Of a stretch of DNA of 64,000 nt, positions 1 through 14,417 are shown piece by piece (position 1 is the stretch's first letter; every line of letters starts with the position of its first letter). The translations under genes and the position numbers were made by a program. Source of the DNA: Globomyces pollinis-pini (lineage: Eukaryota > Chytridiomycota > Chytridiomycetes > Rhizophydiales > Globomycetaceae); contig MU621121.1 of the NCBI GenBank assembly GCA_025399215.1, forward strand, positions 37,754 through 101,753, written 5' to 3'. The notes beneath the pieces were generated by a model. It had not been told where the DNA came from, did no database searches, and was given only the letters and a program-made list of their open reading frames with translations.

Positions 1-204
1 ATAAAAAATTAAAGAGTAATTTAATTTTATTATTGATGAATAGTGAATAATAAAACTACAAATTTATTATTTATGAATTTGGTAGAATTATTTATTAAAG
101 AAACAATTGATCAAGCAAAACATCAATCAGAATTAGAAGGTTCAAATCATGTTCATGTATTACATTTAGAAAAAATAATTGCAAGATTATTATTGGATTT
201 TTAA
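1..204 (+). CDS. CENPX: CENP-X / MHF2 histone-fold protein, C-terminal part
   Basis: This is the end of a gene that starts before the window. A 28-nt GT...AG intron at 16-43 precedes the last exon, 44-204. The exon encodes a histone-fold helix (LVELFIKETIDQAK) and ends LEKIIARLLLDF-stop, the hallmark C-terminus of CENP-X/MHF2. Known family role: CENP-X pairs with CENP-S (MHF1), acts at kinetochores and binds DNA with FANCM-type helicases in fork repair. The short size and the exact C-terminal match make this a good call, although only about 58 residues are visible. The next gene begins about 105 bases downstream on the same strand. Confidence 0.75.
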
Positions 205-310
205 CTATTAAATAAAAAACCAAAAAAAAAACCAAAACTTGAATAGGGTGTGTCTAGAGTTGATCAAAGTAAAAGAAGGTCTTTATTTTTTTAATTTATT
301 AATTCATTGG

Positions 311-3300
311 ATGAGTGAAAATTTAAAGGAACAAGAATTATTATTCTTATTAGCAAGTTATTTAAAGAATTCAACTTTATCAAATACTTTCTCTACATTA
401 TGTAAAGAAGTAGAAGATATTCAAAATTCTACTAAAGTTTCTTTATTTCCAACTAAAATTGATTGGGAAGGAAATAATCACTTTCAAAATTATCATCAAT
501 TGGTATATCTATCTTATTAAAAACAAAAGGAATCAGATTTACATTATATTAAACCAAATCAACTATTGGATTTGGCATCTTCAAATCAAAAAAATTTATT
601 ATTACCAAATCTACCTCTAAATGATTCAATTGGAATATCAGATTATATTAATGATGGTTATACTCATCATAAAAAAAGAAATATTAGTATCCTTTCAAAA
701 TATTAATTGATTAGCAAACTTTTTACTGGGGTACCAATTTGGTAATTATAGAAAAAATGCTATACTACAAACAAAATTAATAGGATCAAGAATAAGAAAG
801 GTATCATCATGATTCTTATCATTGGTAGATGCTGAAATTTCATGGTCACATTTGTGCTGTATATTGTATCACTTTTGACTTGACTGGAAAAAGAATTATC
901 ACTGGCGGGGATGATAATATAGTCAAAATTTGGTGCGCTGAAACTGTAATTAATATTATTTAATTAAATTAGGGTTGGTTGATTAAAACTATACGAGCAC
1001 ATCAGACATTGACGCGATCAAGTGTAATTTCCTTTCTTAATCAAGTAGGTACAAGGAGTTATTACTGATTTAAAAATTAATCGATCAAATACCGTTTTAG
1101 CTACATGTTCCTCTGATAAAACAGTAAGATTCTGGGACATGCAGACATTCGAACCAATTGATTATATTTATGTGGTATCTCATTTAGTTATTAAAAACCA
1201 GGGGAAAATCATAGTGACTATTAATTTTTCAACAACTACTGTTCCTAGCAATGATTGTTTGATAGTTGCATGTAATGATGGTAAAGTAAGGGTTTACAAA
1301 AAAGACCCAACAACTGGACTACACTCTCGAACTGTAAATTGAATTCATCATTCATGTATTAGCCAATCGTTCTATCATGTGGAACATATGTCAAAGATAA
1401 AGTGACAACTTGCGACTTTGACATTACTGGAACAAAATTTGCTGCTGGTGGAGATGATGGAATATTATACCTCTTTTCAAATTTACCAGAAAATTTAATA
1501 TCAAAATCAAATTCTTCAGAACCGGTTGAAAACCCAAAACTGATCCGTTTCTTTCAAAGTCATATTGGTAGAATTAATGATATCGAATTTTCACAAACTG
1601 GAATGAAAATCATTTCGGGAAGTAGAGATGGGACCTTTACTGTATATACCTGTGACCCAAAAACAAGAGAATGGACTACCTTTTCTGGTATAATTGTTTT
1701 CCTCATCCTTAGTCAATGTGGATGAGTTTGCGAAAAAGGAAACCCCTATATTTGTAGAGCATATTGTAGAAGAGGAAATTGATCTTCCGGAAGTTCCACG
1801 GACGGTCGATTTAACAAACCATCAAGGCGCAATCATTAACGACAACTTGGTGGATGATATATTTAGTTTGCTGAATAATGATCCAGTTGAATCGGTCGTT
1901 GCTGATGTTTCTAATACCCCCATTGCTGGCAATGTTGAACAGAGACCGGTTTTGGGACCACTTGATGACGCTATTGAACGATTATTACAAAGTCAACCAC
2001 CGCTTGAAACTCAAGCTGAACAAAATAATTCTTACCTATTAAATACTCCCCCACAAGAAAGAACTCGGACACAAGATGATCAATTTACTCCAAATGATCT
2101 TTTTGCGCCAGATAGCCCAATACAGCAAACTAGGCGTAGCAGTAGAATACAAACAGGAATTCAAGAATCAAGTAGATATAACTTGAGACATCAACACAAT
2201 AATAATTCAGACCGCTATGAATCTGATTCGCAACCACTTGTTTCCAACTATAACTTGAGAAACAATGGGGAAACAAATGTATTGTATGATTTATATACCA
2301 ATGTTGGACTACATATACCTGCCAACGAAGGAACACCCTCTAGAAACAACCGCAATAATGAAAACACACAATCTCGTCAACCTCGACCCAATTCGACCAA
2401 GCCTGTTGATTTAGTATTCACTTGTTGGAACGCGAATGAAAGTTGTATCATTACGGTCACCAATGATAATATCATACGGGTAATGGTTCAAATTTTGAGT
2501 TTGATATTCTAGGTTTGGGATTCTGGCACAGGTGACCATCGAAATTCACTTCATGGACATCAAGATAAAGTATTTGCTGTTCATGCCCATCCAGTCGACC
2601 CTAGATTGGTAGTCACTGGATGTTACAGTGGTCGGATCCATCTTTGGGATATCGAGACGGGAGTGTCTGTCTTTTCCACCAAAATTAGCGAGAGAATACT
2701 TAGCTTGACTTTTGATCCAGAAGGGCATAAATTTATCGCAGTAGATGTCTTGGGTGTAGTTCATATGTATGGAATCGGGCTAGATAACTCTGCCTATGTT
2801 GATACACCTACACAACAATTCCATCTAATTGATTGGGTTATGGTTAAAGAAAATGCAGATGGAAGTTTAGTTGAGGAACAGAGTCAAATTCCTGCACATC
2901 GAGTTGAGAATGGTCCAGTAGTATCTTATCATCGAGTTCCCTATGCTATTACTGATGCACAACGATGGGCAAAAGAAAGCCAATTGGACAATAGTTGTAG
3001 ACTTATTAAAATCGACCTAGAAAGAAGAGAAACGGCATTTAGAGAAGAAGAAAAACATTTGCTTGATATATTGAGACAGAATGGAAGGTAATACATACTA
3101 CTTTATTCATTTTCAGTTTAATTGATGAAAATCAACCAGTGATATTGGATAAAAAAGAGTTGATGAAAAGAAGAAAAAAGTTTGTAGATTCAGATCATGA
3201 TGATGATAGCGGACCTGTACAACAAACATTCACTGATTTGCTTTTGAATGTACCTATACCTCAACCAGAGTCGAGTGGCGATGAATATTCTGGAGATGAA

Positions 3301-5095
3301 GGTGAAGTATCAGATGAGGCTTCAGATGATGATGATAGTCCAACGTTTTCCAATCAGGAAGGCCTTCCTAGTGTTGATCCAGACGATTCATACCCTAGAA
3401 CTAGAACTTCACATCGGATTAGTGAGCATGTTGTTCAAGAAGAACGTGATACTGTCAGAGACACTCCAAGACGTCGAAACGCAGTTTCAAATACTACCAG
3501 CAAAAATCGTGTTGCCGGGAGAAAAAGAAAGCGATCAGCAGAACACCAGTTATCTGACGAGAGTAGTGAGGGGTCTTATGAAATCCCTGAAGAGGAGGAG
3601 GATCAAATCGAGTGCAAATGGGATATCAACCAAGAAGATACTGATGAAGAACTACTTGAAGCAGGTCCTTCTACCCGAAATTACAACAAGAAAAAATCCA
3701 AACGAGTTAAGGCTAATGTAACGTACATAAAGGAATCCGATGATGAAGAGGAGGCAGAACCGTTAGGTCGCTATGAGATTCCGGAGTGGATCTCTTCGTA
3801 TACCCCCAAGATATCTCCATATATGCCACAAATGGGAGATTATATTGTTTATATCAAACAAGGTCACTCTCAGTTTGTAAAAATGACTCATCAACTTTAT
3901 CCAAGCACTGTTAATGAGGAATTGCCAGATATGCTCTTAGTAAGAGTGATAGGAATTGCATATCATCGAACACCACTAGTTGTATGTATGTTGACGTTAG
4001 AGATGTATCCATCATTATGTATCCCAGAAAACAATATTGAAACCACATATCCAACCACAGTACTTACCTATTTTGATGCACCAGATGTTCCAGAGTTTTT
4101 AATACTTTGGGAAGAATTTCGACTATCACAAGAACGATACTTTGAAAATGGAGATACTGTATTTTTACGATTTTCTGATGGTGAATATGAAGGACAGATT
4201 GTTGACATACTCGATAATTCTTCTCCATGGGAAAAGTATGTGGTCAAATATGAAGAAGAAGATAAGCCAATATCATTATCTCCATGGGAAATAAGATCTA
4301 AAGATGCTACTTTTGCAGTATTACCAAAACTAAGTGTTCAAGGTAAACATGGAATCTTAATGTAATAATAGACACTGAACGTTTGATGATCATATTCGGT
4401 CGATTGTTAACTGATGATGAGTTGATAGACTTTATCCATCCGGTAGATTATAAAGTAGTTCCAAAATATTTAGATATCATTGCCTATCCCATTTATATAT
4501 CTCTGATTATGGACCGCTTAAAAGCTGGGTTCTACCGGCAATTAGATGTATTTTTAATTTTGTTGATCTTTAGCATGTTGTATGGGATTTTCAACAGATA
4601 TGTGAAAATGCATTCAAATTTAATGCTGTCAACTCTTACATCTGGATATTGGCCAAAAAGAAGCTGGAACCATTAATAGGAAAGATCGAGGGTAATGCTC
4701 ATTTGTATTGACAATTAGGACATATAGATATAGATGCACCACTAAAGTACGATCCTAATTTGGATGAAATTGAAAAGCAACTTATGCAACAGCCGGAACC
4801 ATCAGCATTGAGAAGTATTTCAAGACAAGTTGATAAACCTACAACGGTCAAACCATCAAGAAGCAAGTATTTTGAAGTAGATGAACCATATTCAGAAAGT
4901 GAAGAAGAAGTAAAGGAAGAAGATGAATTGGATTTACCAAAAACGAGAAGCGGTAGAACCATTAGAAGCTCTACTGCAAAGCGTAGTAAATCAGGCTACG
5001 CAGGAGGTAATAAACGACGTAGGTCCCGAAGGGGTTCTAAAGATGTCAACTATGAAGAAAATTATATCGAGTCCTCAGAGTTTGAATCTGAATGA
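311..5095 (+). CDS. PHIP/BRWD-type WD40-bromodomain protein
   Basis: Chromatin reader of the PHIP/BRWD/WDR11-like family, about 1,450 residues. The ATG at 311 is chosen because it begins the conserved N-terminal helical region ([13 protein letters not shown]). A 27-nt intron follows at 503-529. WD40 repeats lie in about 860-1680 and again in 2400-2800 ([19 protein letters not shown]). They are split by a ~220-residue Asn/Gln-rich insert with two YNLR motifs. An acidic stretch at 3140-3770 leads into the cryptic Tudor/PHIP region at 3770-4330 ([25 protein letters not shown]). A bromodomain follows after an intron at about 4341-4369 ([20 protein letters not shown], then CENAFKFN after another intron). 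The tail is Lys/Arg/Glu-rich. Animal PHIP/BRWD proteins carry two bromodomains; only the first-type one is visible here. Homologues bind acetylated or methylated histone tails and act with CUL4-DDB1 ligases. Confidence 0.85.
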
Positions 5096-5193
5096 TATCC
5101 ATCTAATAATAAAATGTATCTTGTTTATGATTGTATGAAAAAGTCTATTCAAATTCACTGAGAAAACACGCTTTGATTCATTTGTTTACAACT

Positions 5194-8100
5194 ATGAAAA
5201 AATCAAAGGATAGATCTAATTTGAAATCCAATACAAACAGTTTACAAGACATTTCAACAATATCTTCTACCTTAAATGAAAGTTTCATTTCTGCTGAAGG
5301 GATGTTAACAATGTTCACAAATGAACTCAAATATTGTTTAAAATCATTTCAATCCAATTGCAATACAAATACCAACGTTCAACTGAGATGGATAGTTAAC
5401 AAATTTCTTGGTTGTTTAGCAAAATTTGATGGATTTATGAATGAAGAAATATTCTTAATGAAATGTGTTGGTAAAGTTAATTACGTGATAACATTATAGA
5501 AACTGGTGAATTACTATTGGAAATCAAAGGATTCCATCAAATAGCTTTAGAACATTGTTTTAATTTTGTAAATGAAAGATTAAATCAACGACCAAATTCT
5601 GTCAAAGTAACAGAGAAATTACCAAACAATGAGACTGAAAAAGAAGAACTTTCCTTTCGAGTATTTTTTGGTCAAATAGTAGCAGAGTATTTATTAATTG
5701 TGGATTACGATTATGGATTAAAACATCCAAACTCAATGACACGAATAAAGACATTGACAAATTTGTTACAGGAGACCGTAGATGATTTACAAAATAATGA
5801 AAGGTTAAATTGGGTGGTTTTACATTGTGTTTATCATATCTACCACATAGCTTCAGATTTGACTGAAAAGGGATCTACTAATGAGGTATTCTATATTTTA
5901 ATTAATGCATTAGGCTATTCTATTATTGGAATGGATATCAAACCTTATTCAATCACACCCACTCAAATTTAAATTAAAGCTGGTACTGAAAATACACCTA
6001 TCACTATACAACTGGTTAACTTTGACCAATAACACCACCAAAGCGGAAAGTATGTTACGAAAAGCTTTGGAAATATATGAACTTTGTACTGATAATGAAG
6101 TGGCCGAACAAACATCTGCTATTCATACCCTACGACTGATATTAAGCAGTCTAAAGTTGAAGCAGATCCCTTTAATAAAACTGGAAGAGAATGTGAAACC
6201 TACAACACAGACCCCATCAGAGTCTTTCCCGAACCATAGTTTGTTGTACTACCCAGTGATTCTTGATTTTCAATGGAGTTCAGAATATCTAGGTTATTTA
6301 TGGACTAATACCATTTCGAAAACTCAATCGATACATACCTACAATGTACATCAGAAGTTTTTAAGTACCGATCTAGAACTTTTTAATTCTGAATTGGCAG
6401 CATTAAATGCAAAAGTACCAGCGATCCAAAATGCAAAACTGAAAAGCTTAGATGAATTCCTTGAAGAAAAATCGGAGGGTATTATTATTGAAAATGAGAA
6501 TAGCAAAAAAGAAAAGAAGAAGGTCGTTAAAGAAAACTCAGATGAACAGAGAATCGAACATATCCTGAGTGGAGTTGAAAGTCCATCAAACAAGCTTTCG
6601 CTGTTAGTGCATACACTGTCGACTATGATTGGAATAGAAAATCGAATTAAATATTTTGAAAAGAGTGATGATCCGCAAAAAGAGTCATTTCTACTGACGT
6701 TACTTGACTATTCATTCAACATATTTATATCTGTATACCAGTCAAAGTTTTCGAAAGAGAAAAAACAACATTTTGAATCAGATAAAAGTCACACCTATAA
6801 CATACCACTTGATGCAAATGATATACTTCAACTAAGCCAATTCTTTTTTCAAACAAAACAATGGAACAGATTTAATTGTACAATAGAGTTTATTCAACTT
6901 ATGAAAGAAACAGCTGTCATTAAACCTCAACAATTCATCGATTCACAACTTCGCCTTGCAGTTGCCTACTTCTATCAGTGCCAGCAAAATGATAAAAAAG
7001 TGGTCTTTGAATCAAACTTACATGGAAAAGCAACCCCTACTGATGTTAGAGTATCTAGATTCGATGTGTCGGACTCTATTACTGCTTCTGCCATAGTTGT
7101 TTGTCAAGGAATCGCAAATTACATTATCACCAGACCACAATCCAAACTACTTATCGATGCTATCAACGTGATTTGGAATTTTTTGGACCCTTTCTTTAAG
7201 GAATTAAAATCAACAAAAGATTCGGCCTATTATTGCAATTTAAGCGAAGATGATCTAGTGTTCCAGTTATTCAAGTTTCTTCATTCGTGTTATTCTACTA
7301 TTGGATATTATCACGATATTCAAGATATTATTCAAGGTGTCATGATATCTCGAAAACTAGCACTACTGTATGAGTGCCAAGAAAGTTACGAAATGGGGAA
7401 AACGATTATGCTACAGTGTCTAAAAAACGTAGAAAGAGCTCGTGTTGTTAATATAGGCACCTGTGGTAGTCAGACCAGTACTCTTGTGGCAGATGAATCT
7501 TACAATCCTAATTTCCAATTTGATGAAGCCATACAATGTGAATTATTTGCAAAATATAGGAGAGAGTTTTCTTGCATTCATGTTGACGTTCTGGCATCTT
7601 ACTATCGTTGCTTGATTAAACATCTTCAGAAGGTTGGAATTGAAGAAACGAAACAAATCGAATTAAAAACATTCAAGTTGAAGCATATTCATTTAAACTT
7701 GAAGCCTGACTTGAAATTATCGGAAGAAGTAACTCTTAAGGAACACTGTGGTGACGATCCTTTAAAAAGAGCTATATTTATTCTAGCAATCATTATGAAT
7801 GTTGAAGGGCTGACATCTAAAAAGAAGCAAAATTTGCTAAAGCTTGCTTCTCAATTGCTTCATCGTTCAAGAGAAACAGAAAATTCATTGGTAAAAGGGT
7901 TTGAGGAGAGGCAAAATTCCAATTTGGAACTAATTGTGACATGTCGCACATCAACTTCAATAACAGTACGTATTAGTCCAGGAGAAACAGATGCAAAGGC
8001 TTTTCAAATTTATTGCAATAGTTCTGGTAGTTTACTTGGAAAGAATGGAATAGACTTTCCTGGAACTGGCACGATGCATCAACTGAAAAATGATGGCGTA

Positions 8101-11100
8101 AAAGTATATGGGTTGAATCCCAATATCAAATATGACTTCTGTTTTGTATTGTATTCAGATGCCAAGTCTCAGATACCAATCGGACAATCGTCAAGACTTA
8201 GTGTTATAGCCACTTTACCACTTTCTATTCCACTTGTCTGGACTTATTTTTCAGAAATATCCCACTTTTTAAACGACAATGATATGCTATATATGGTATG
8301 AATAATCAATCCTTCACTGACTTATAGGCCTTGAATACTTTGGAGCAGCATTTTATTATTAATAAGACAGATCAAGAAGAATTTCGAAGAGTAGCTACAT
8401 CTTCATACTATGGTTTAGATCATTCCCCAGTCTTTACTTTGAACCACACTGCATTAGTTATGGCCCATCCTTCCATCATTCGTGGCTTTATTCAAAGTCA
8501 ATTTGCGTACATTGATACGACAACAAAAACTGCAGTTCATGGCATGATTCATGGAGACATACTGTCATCACAATTGCTTCGTCTAAAGTTTTGTCAACAT
8601 CTTTTAATTTGTATTGATTGTTTGGACTATGCCGAAATTCCAAGATTAGCGATGCTTTGTGTGATAAAAATTCATCAACAGTTACAACCGTTTTTATACA
8701 ATGATATCAACAATCCATTTATTGTACACACACTACTCAAATGCCACAAAATTCTACTTGAACGTTCAAATGCATTCGATAATGACAGATCGAAAGGACT
8801 TCGAGAAATTTTGGTTCCCATTTCATATCATCTAGTTCGGGCATTAATAGCGTTTGGAAATATTGCTCTGGCTGCCCAAGTATCTTTTGATGCCGTTTCG
8901 CTGATTACCATTTCAACGTACTCAGCTGATAATAAAATCGTCAACTCTAATACAATAGAGACAACAAATCTAGGATACGTTTATAAACCCCACAAGGGAA
9001 AATCGAAACGTGGTTCAACCAATTACTTGTTGGAATTTGGGTACCACGGGAAATTAGTATTGTATTCTTTCTAACGTTTAGGCTGTAATTAAACCTGCAA
9101 AGACTGGTCTTCCATTCAATAGAAAACAGTTTGATATTTTCTATGAACATATGGAAGTGTTAATGGCGAAATATAAAGCCATTGCTCCATCACAGTTGGA
9201 TAATCCCCAAGCAAAGAAAATGACCATTATGAGAAAGGTGCTAGATGGAATAACTAGCTTGAAGGAGATATATCTATTGTATACTGTGGCTGGGCCAGAG
9301 ACCACTGTACAAGAACTCTCCAAATTCAGAAAAAATCCCAGATATGTTGAATTGATTTACCATATTGTTACATGGTGTATCGAAAAAGAATCTATAGAAA
9401 TTGCTATTCGTTTAAGGTAAGAGCATATTTTAATGAGTAGTGTTGAGCTTGAAGATTGGATCGACAAGCGAACTCAAATATTGATCCGAATGGACGAGTT
9501 ACAAGATGATGTTATGCATCACCGGAAAGAAATCGTGATTAAAAGACGACGAAGGCAACTATTTGCTACCGACAAGACTGCTCTATTTGACGCCATAAAA
9601 ACAAAGCAGTCAGGGTAATTGTAACTATGGTTTATGTTAGAGAAATATCAAGAGGTAGAACCACTGAACCCGTTGAAAATGTGCAGCAGGTGAAAGACAA
9701 TGAACCAGATGCGAAGAAAAAAGTGAAAGTTACAACCCCTGATGCTTCCAGGCCCAGTTCAAGGGCCACATCGTCTGGTAGTGGTTCTCATTCTAGTAGA
9801 TCAAGGAACTCTTCAAGGGATAGAAGTGCTCCAGGGTCACCCAAGAAGGGGTCCTCTAGGAGCAACTCCATTGTCGACAACCCATTAATATTTAATACAG
9901 AACAAGTCGTTGTAGAAACTGAAGTAACTACTGCACAAATGGCAAAGCGAAAGAGAGCAGCATTCCGTCACAATTTTTTTCTTGGAATGTCTAATACAGA
10001 AAAGGATAAATATGATCAAGCAATCCGTATCCTAGATACAAACCTGCATTACTTATGGCATAGAAGATGCTACACACGAAGAATAAGAGCATTATTGGAA
10101 TTTGAAAATCCTTGGAGATCCTCCCTATTGTACCAAAGAGGAAAAGCAGTGCTAGTTCAAATCAAAAGAGATATGAAGAAAGCCAGTTCCAATTTGAATG
10201 AAATCAAGGATCAGTATGACTGTGAATGGTTTGAATTTAGAAAATGCGGTGCATTTTTCTTCAATGGGGGTAGTATGAAGGAAAATGAAAAGTTATCAGA
10301 CGTTGGACAGATGCAAAATAATCAAATTATAGACATGATTCAAGCATTTGTTCAGTCTATTACAATAGCGTCCAGATCTGGTGATCATTTGAAAGTTATT
10401 AAATATTCGAGAACACTATGGGACAGTCTTAGATATCTATATCGAAATGGAAAACTCGACACGGAGTTTTGGAGATTATATTTATGGCGTGGGATGCTAG
10501 TGGTATCATATGCGATATTAGACACAATTAAAACATGCCATATTCATCGTCAATACAAAGACAACGTATTCCTAGATATGTCAGGAATGCGTAATAACGC
10601 AAAAAAGAATGAAAGTACAACTCAATTCAATATTAACGACTTATACGAAGGCCAGTTCATTATAACATGGATTGATTCCCAACAGGCCCATCAAGCTCAT
10701 CCGATAAGTATGTCTTTTTGCTCAGAATTTGTTCTGTTTACCATTGAATTGATATACGTTGCTGGTAAATATCACAGACTTCTACAATTCATCAAAAGAG
10801 TTCAAAGTGCATTTCATCGGGCACATGATATCATTTTAGCCCCTCTTGCAGCAAATGTTGCTTCTCAGATCCAGAATAATATTACTGGTTTTCAGTCAGT
10901 TCCGTTAGATACTGTTCCACAAATTTCGCAATCCCCAATTCAATTAAGGTATTTATGCAGATATTTGGTCAGTAAAATGCTTCATCAAACAATAATAGAA
11001 GGTGTATCTGCATCTGAAAATTCAGAGACTTATTCCAAAATAAGAAATCTTTATGAAATTGCTATAGAAAAGACTGGCCAGACTGACAAAGACAATATTC

Positions 11101-14100
11101 ATCCATCTCTTTGTATTGAATACGCAGATATACTGTATGAGATGAATAACTTCTCCGCAGCGACTGTGTTTTGGTCAAATGCGATAGATTCAATTCTTAA
11201 ATCCCCCAACTCTGTAAAAAACTGGCGGACTATTTTATTCAAGGATGGAACAAACTCTCAAAATCACAAGGAATGTGCCAGATTGGTTTCTATTGCAGGA
11301 AGTCCATTTAAAGCCTTGCAGTTGGCGATGACATTTGCTAAGCTTGGTCGCTTTGTTTTTCACGAAAATTTTGATCGACGGGAGGAAATGATCTGGCTTT
11401 CGTCGCAGTTTTTCTTCGCATACATTACCAGTGATATACTTAACCCTAAAAACGCTCTGGATTATGCAAACTTTATTCCAAATTCTTTAATTACTGGTCA
11501 GCAAGATATTTTTGCAGATAAGTACCAGTTTAATCCTTCTTCGTTATATGAAACACTTATATTTATAGCCACCGAAATGCATCTATCTGGCTATTCTGCA
11601 TCCTCTATTCCTCTCTTAGCATTCGCGGAAGCCATTGCGGTGAATCATTTGGCTTCTATGCAAGCAATAGGAACTATTTGGTTACTTAAATGTGAATATT
11701 TAGTATATGTGGGTCTTGTGAATGAAGCTCTCGCGTCATTTCAAGAATACATGCGTCGATCATCATTAAAGAAAAGAAATGACGAATTAAATGTTGACTT
11801 GGCATTCGATAATCTTAATAACCCCCTTTCATCAGCTCAATTTCAAGTTTTGAAGCAGTTCATGTTTTTAACGATGTCGGATAAGAACAAATTATTGTAT
11901 CAACCTAAATTTCTAATAGAAATGGAGTTGTCGCGTATGAAAATGATACTCAGAATATTGGATATCGGTGATATTTCTGAAACTTCAGCATTCATAGATC
12001 AATCTAAACAACAAGATCAAATGAAACCGTTTGAATGGCAAGATGATATCCTGAATAATATGCGGACAACCCTTTCCAAATTAATTGCACAGATTCAACA
12101 GCTTGTTCTAAAAAATGAGCCAGTTGTAACTCAAAATCGATATTTACGACTGTTACACGAAGAAACTACTGCTCATCAAAATATAATGTTAGCAGAGTCT
12201 TTCACCATTCTAGCCAAGTCATTTTATCTCCAACGAAGATACAGACCGTGTGTGAAATGGTACCAAATGATTAGATTTTAACCATAGGCTAATGTCGTTA
12301 AAAGCTTATTATACTGCGGCAAAAAAACAAGGACAACATTTACCTATTACTACAAAGTTTACTTTAAATAATGCCGATTTGATGGTCAATTGCTTTGTAT
12401 CAGAGCATCTCAACAAGAAGGCTGCTAAAATATGTCAAGTGCTACAATCAGACTGGCGTAAAAATTCTCGTATCATAGAATTTCAACTCAAGATATTGCA
12501 ATTCGAAGCGCTGAACCTTATGGATAAAGAAGAAGACCCACCAAGTACTATGAAATTGCAATCTGAACTGGAGCAATTGTATATGCTTCTCAAAAACCAT
12601 CCAATGTGTCAAACCTTGATCATTAAATACAGGTTAACTCTCTTTAATTACTTTTTTGTCAATAACGAATATCTGTCTGCCTTGGAAAATTATAAATACT
12701 ATTCTTCAGCATTGGGAAGCTGGAAAGAGAACAATTGCTTGTCCAGTAAATTATCAAGCTATACTGACTTTGAACTTCGGGCCCTTTATATATGTACCAA
12801 GCATTATGTTTCTAGGTTAATGGTAGTAGACCATAATAATCATGAAGAAGTAGTAAGATTGTGTCAGGAGCTTTGGGAATGGTCGCAATCGCCCAAACTC
12901 AAGCAAAGAAGGGATACATCAACCAAAATCGATATTTATTTGGGATTATGTCTTTTTCACGTTAGACAGGATGCTAAAGATTATCCGGAAAGTCTTGCGA
13001 CTATTGTATCGACATGTAAATCGTTCTTAAATCAAATATTATCCAATCGATTACCAGCCCTATCTGCTACAGCTTTTTTTCAGATTCTCATATTATGTGT
13101 TAATAACCTTGTTACATTATATGCAGAGGGATTTGAAGTAATGCAACATTCAGTGACCGAACAATTGCTGTACAAGTCAGTAATGATGACATACAACAAA
13201 GTCAAGCAGCAATTCAGCGAAAAGACTCTAAATCTAACCACGTCTGATATACCATATCTTCTATCTACTGATTTAGACGGATTTAAGTTTGGGGGTAAGG
13301 AAAAGGTTGTTCCCAAATTGGGAAACGACGAGCTAAACATACTGGAAGTCGATGAACCTACAATCACTGATCGCTTAAAGCCAACTGTTACAGTCACATC
13401 AGGAGATTTATTAAATTATCAAACCTATTTGGTCAATCAAATACAGAGTAGTTTCACTAAAGGAACGTACTACGAATTAACTACATCACTTGGAAGATTA
13501 GTCAAGCTGAAATCATTCCTGTTTGACAAACTGGAGCCACATACTGACGCACCAGCCGTAAAGCTAAGCAAGTATGTTATGTTTTGTTGGTCGGCAAATG
13601 CTTTATACAACCCCAAGAATGATATTCCAGAAAATATAGTTAACCTTTGTGTTTCAAAAGAGAATTTGTTTATGTCACCAGAAGATGCAATGAAAATGCC
13701 AGAATTCTCATTTATTAAAAGTGAATCATCGACACCTCGAAAAAAGAGTAAAAGTCAAGGAAATGATGGTAGTAGATTTCAAGATATATCAGTATTGATA
13801 ATTCAACTTAAAGTGGGAGATACAACTGGAGATAGTTCAAGGTCACCCTCCCCAAAAGTGGAGGTAGACCCAGTTGATAAAGAAGTCGGCGCTACAACCA
13901 AGTCCAAACAATCGCTTATTATTAGAAACGTCCCAAATGATATTATCAAACGATTTTTAACAATGGTTAATTATATGTTTGTACTTTTGATCGACTATGA
14001 CAGAACGAAACATGATCCATTTTTCAAAGAAGCAGAAAAGGAATGGAATATTGCTCTTGGTATGTATGCCAATATCCTTAGTTGTCAAGTTAATCAGAAA

Positions 14101-14340
14101 AAGGTAATAATGATTTCACTTACTGGTTTTTAGAAAGCAATTCCAAAGTTATCTCTCAGGAATCTTATGCTGTTGAAGAGTCTACTAGAACAAGACAAAT
14201 CAATTGGTTGGGGAGTGGGACTGCCTCTTTTGAATATTCACGTTAGAATTCCGGCCATTGGCTGTGACTTTACAGTTGACCCTGTCGATAAAGACACCGA
14301 GTTTTTTGAATGGGTCATTTCAAGTTGCATCATAGACTAA
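5194..14340 (+). CDS. CFAP54: CFAP54-like cilia- and flagella-associated protein
   Basis: Very large protein, about 2,960 residues, close to the ~3,100 of animal CFAP54. The ATG at 5194 is the first in-frame ATG; the open frame extends upstream only through a TTG. Small introns are visible at 5471-5499, 5886-5913, 8296-8327, about 9056-9081, 9417-9440, 9617-9641, 12265-12290 and 14103-14133. The two largest exons (5914-8295 and 9642-12264) are almost wholly alpha-helical TPR-like sequence. A fibronectin-III-like beta domain sits near 7915-8240 (TSITVRISPGETDAKAFQIY, then GLNPNIKYDFCFVLYSDAK), at the place and with the motif expected in CFAP54. A Ser/Arg-rich low-complexity insert lies at about 9745-9880. 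Known family role: a central-pair (C1d) component of motile axonemes. The assignment rests on size, architecture and the FN3 motif, so a profile search should confirm it. Confidence 0.7.
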
Positions 14341-14417
14341 GTTTGAATCGTTTAATTAATAAATGAATATTTCAAAACATTCAAGCAACGATTTTTAAAG
14401 ATAAATGATGTATTGAC

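Noticed and set aside
5131..5193. Upstream extension of the CFAP54 frame
   Set aside because: It opens only with TTG. The first ATG in frame is at 5194, and no splice junction is needed.
13080..13397. Minus-strand 105-codon ORF
   Set aside because: It lies wholly inside a long CFAP54 exon on the other strand, so it is a shadow frame.
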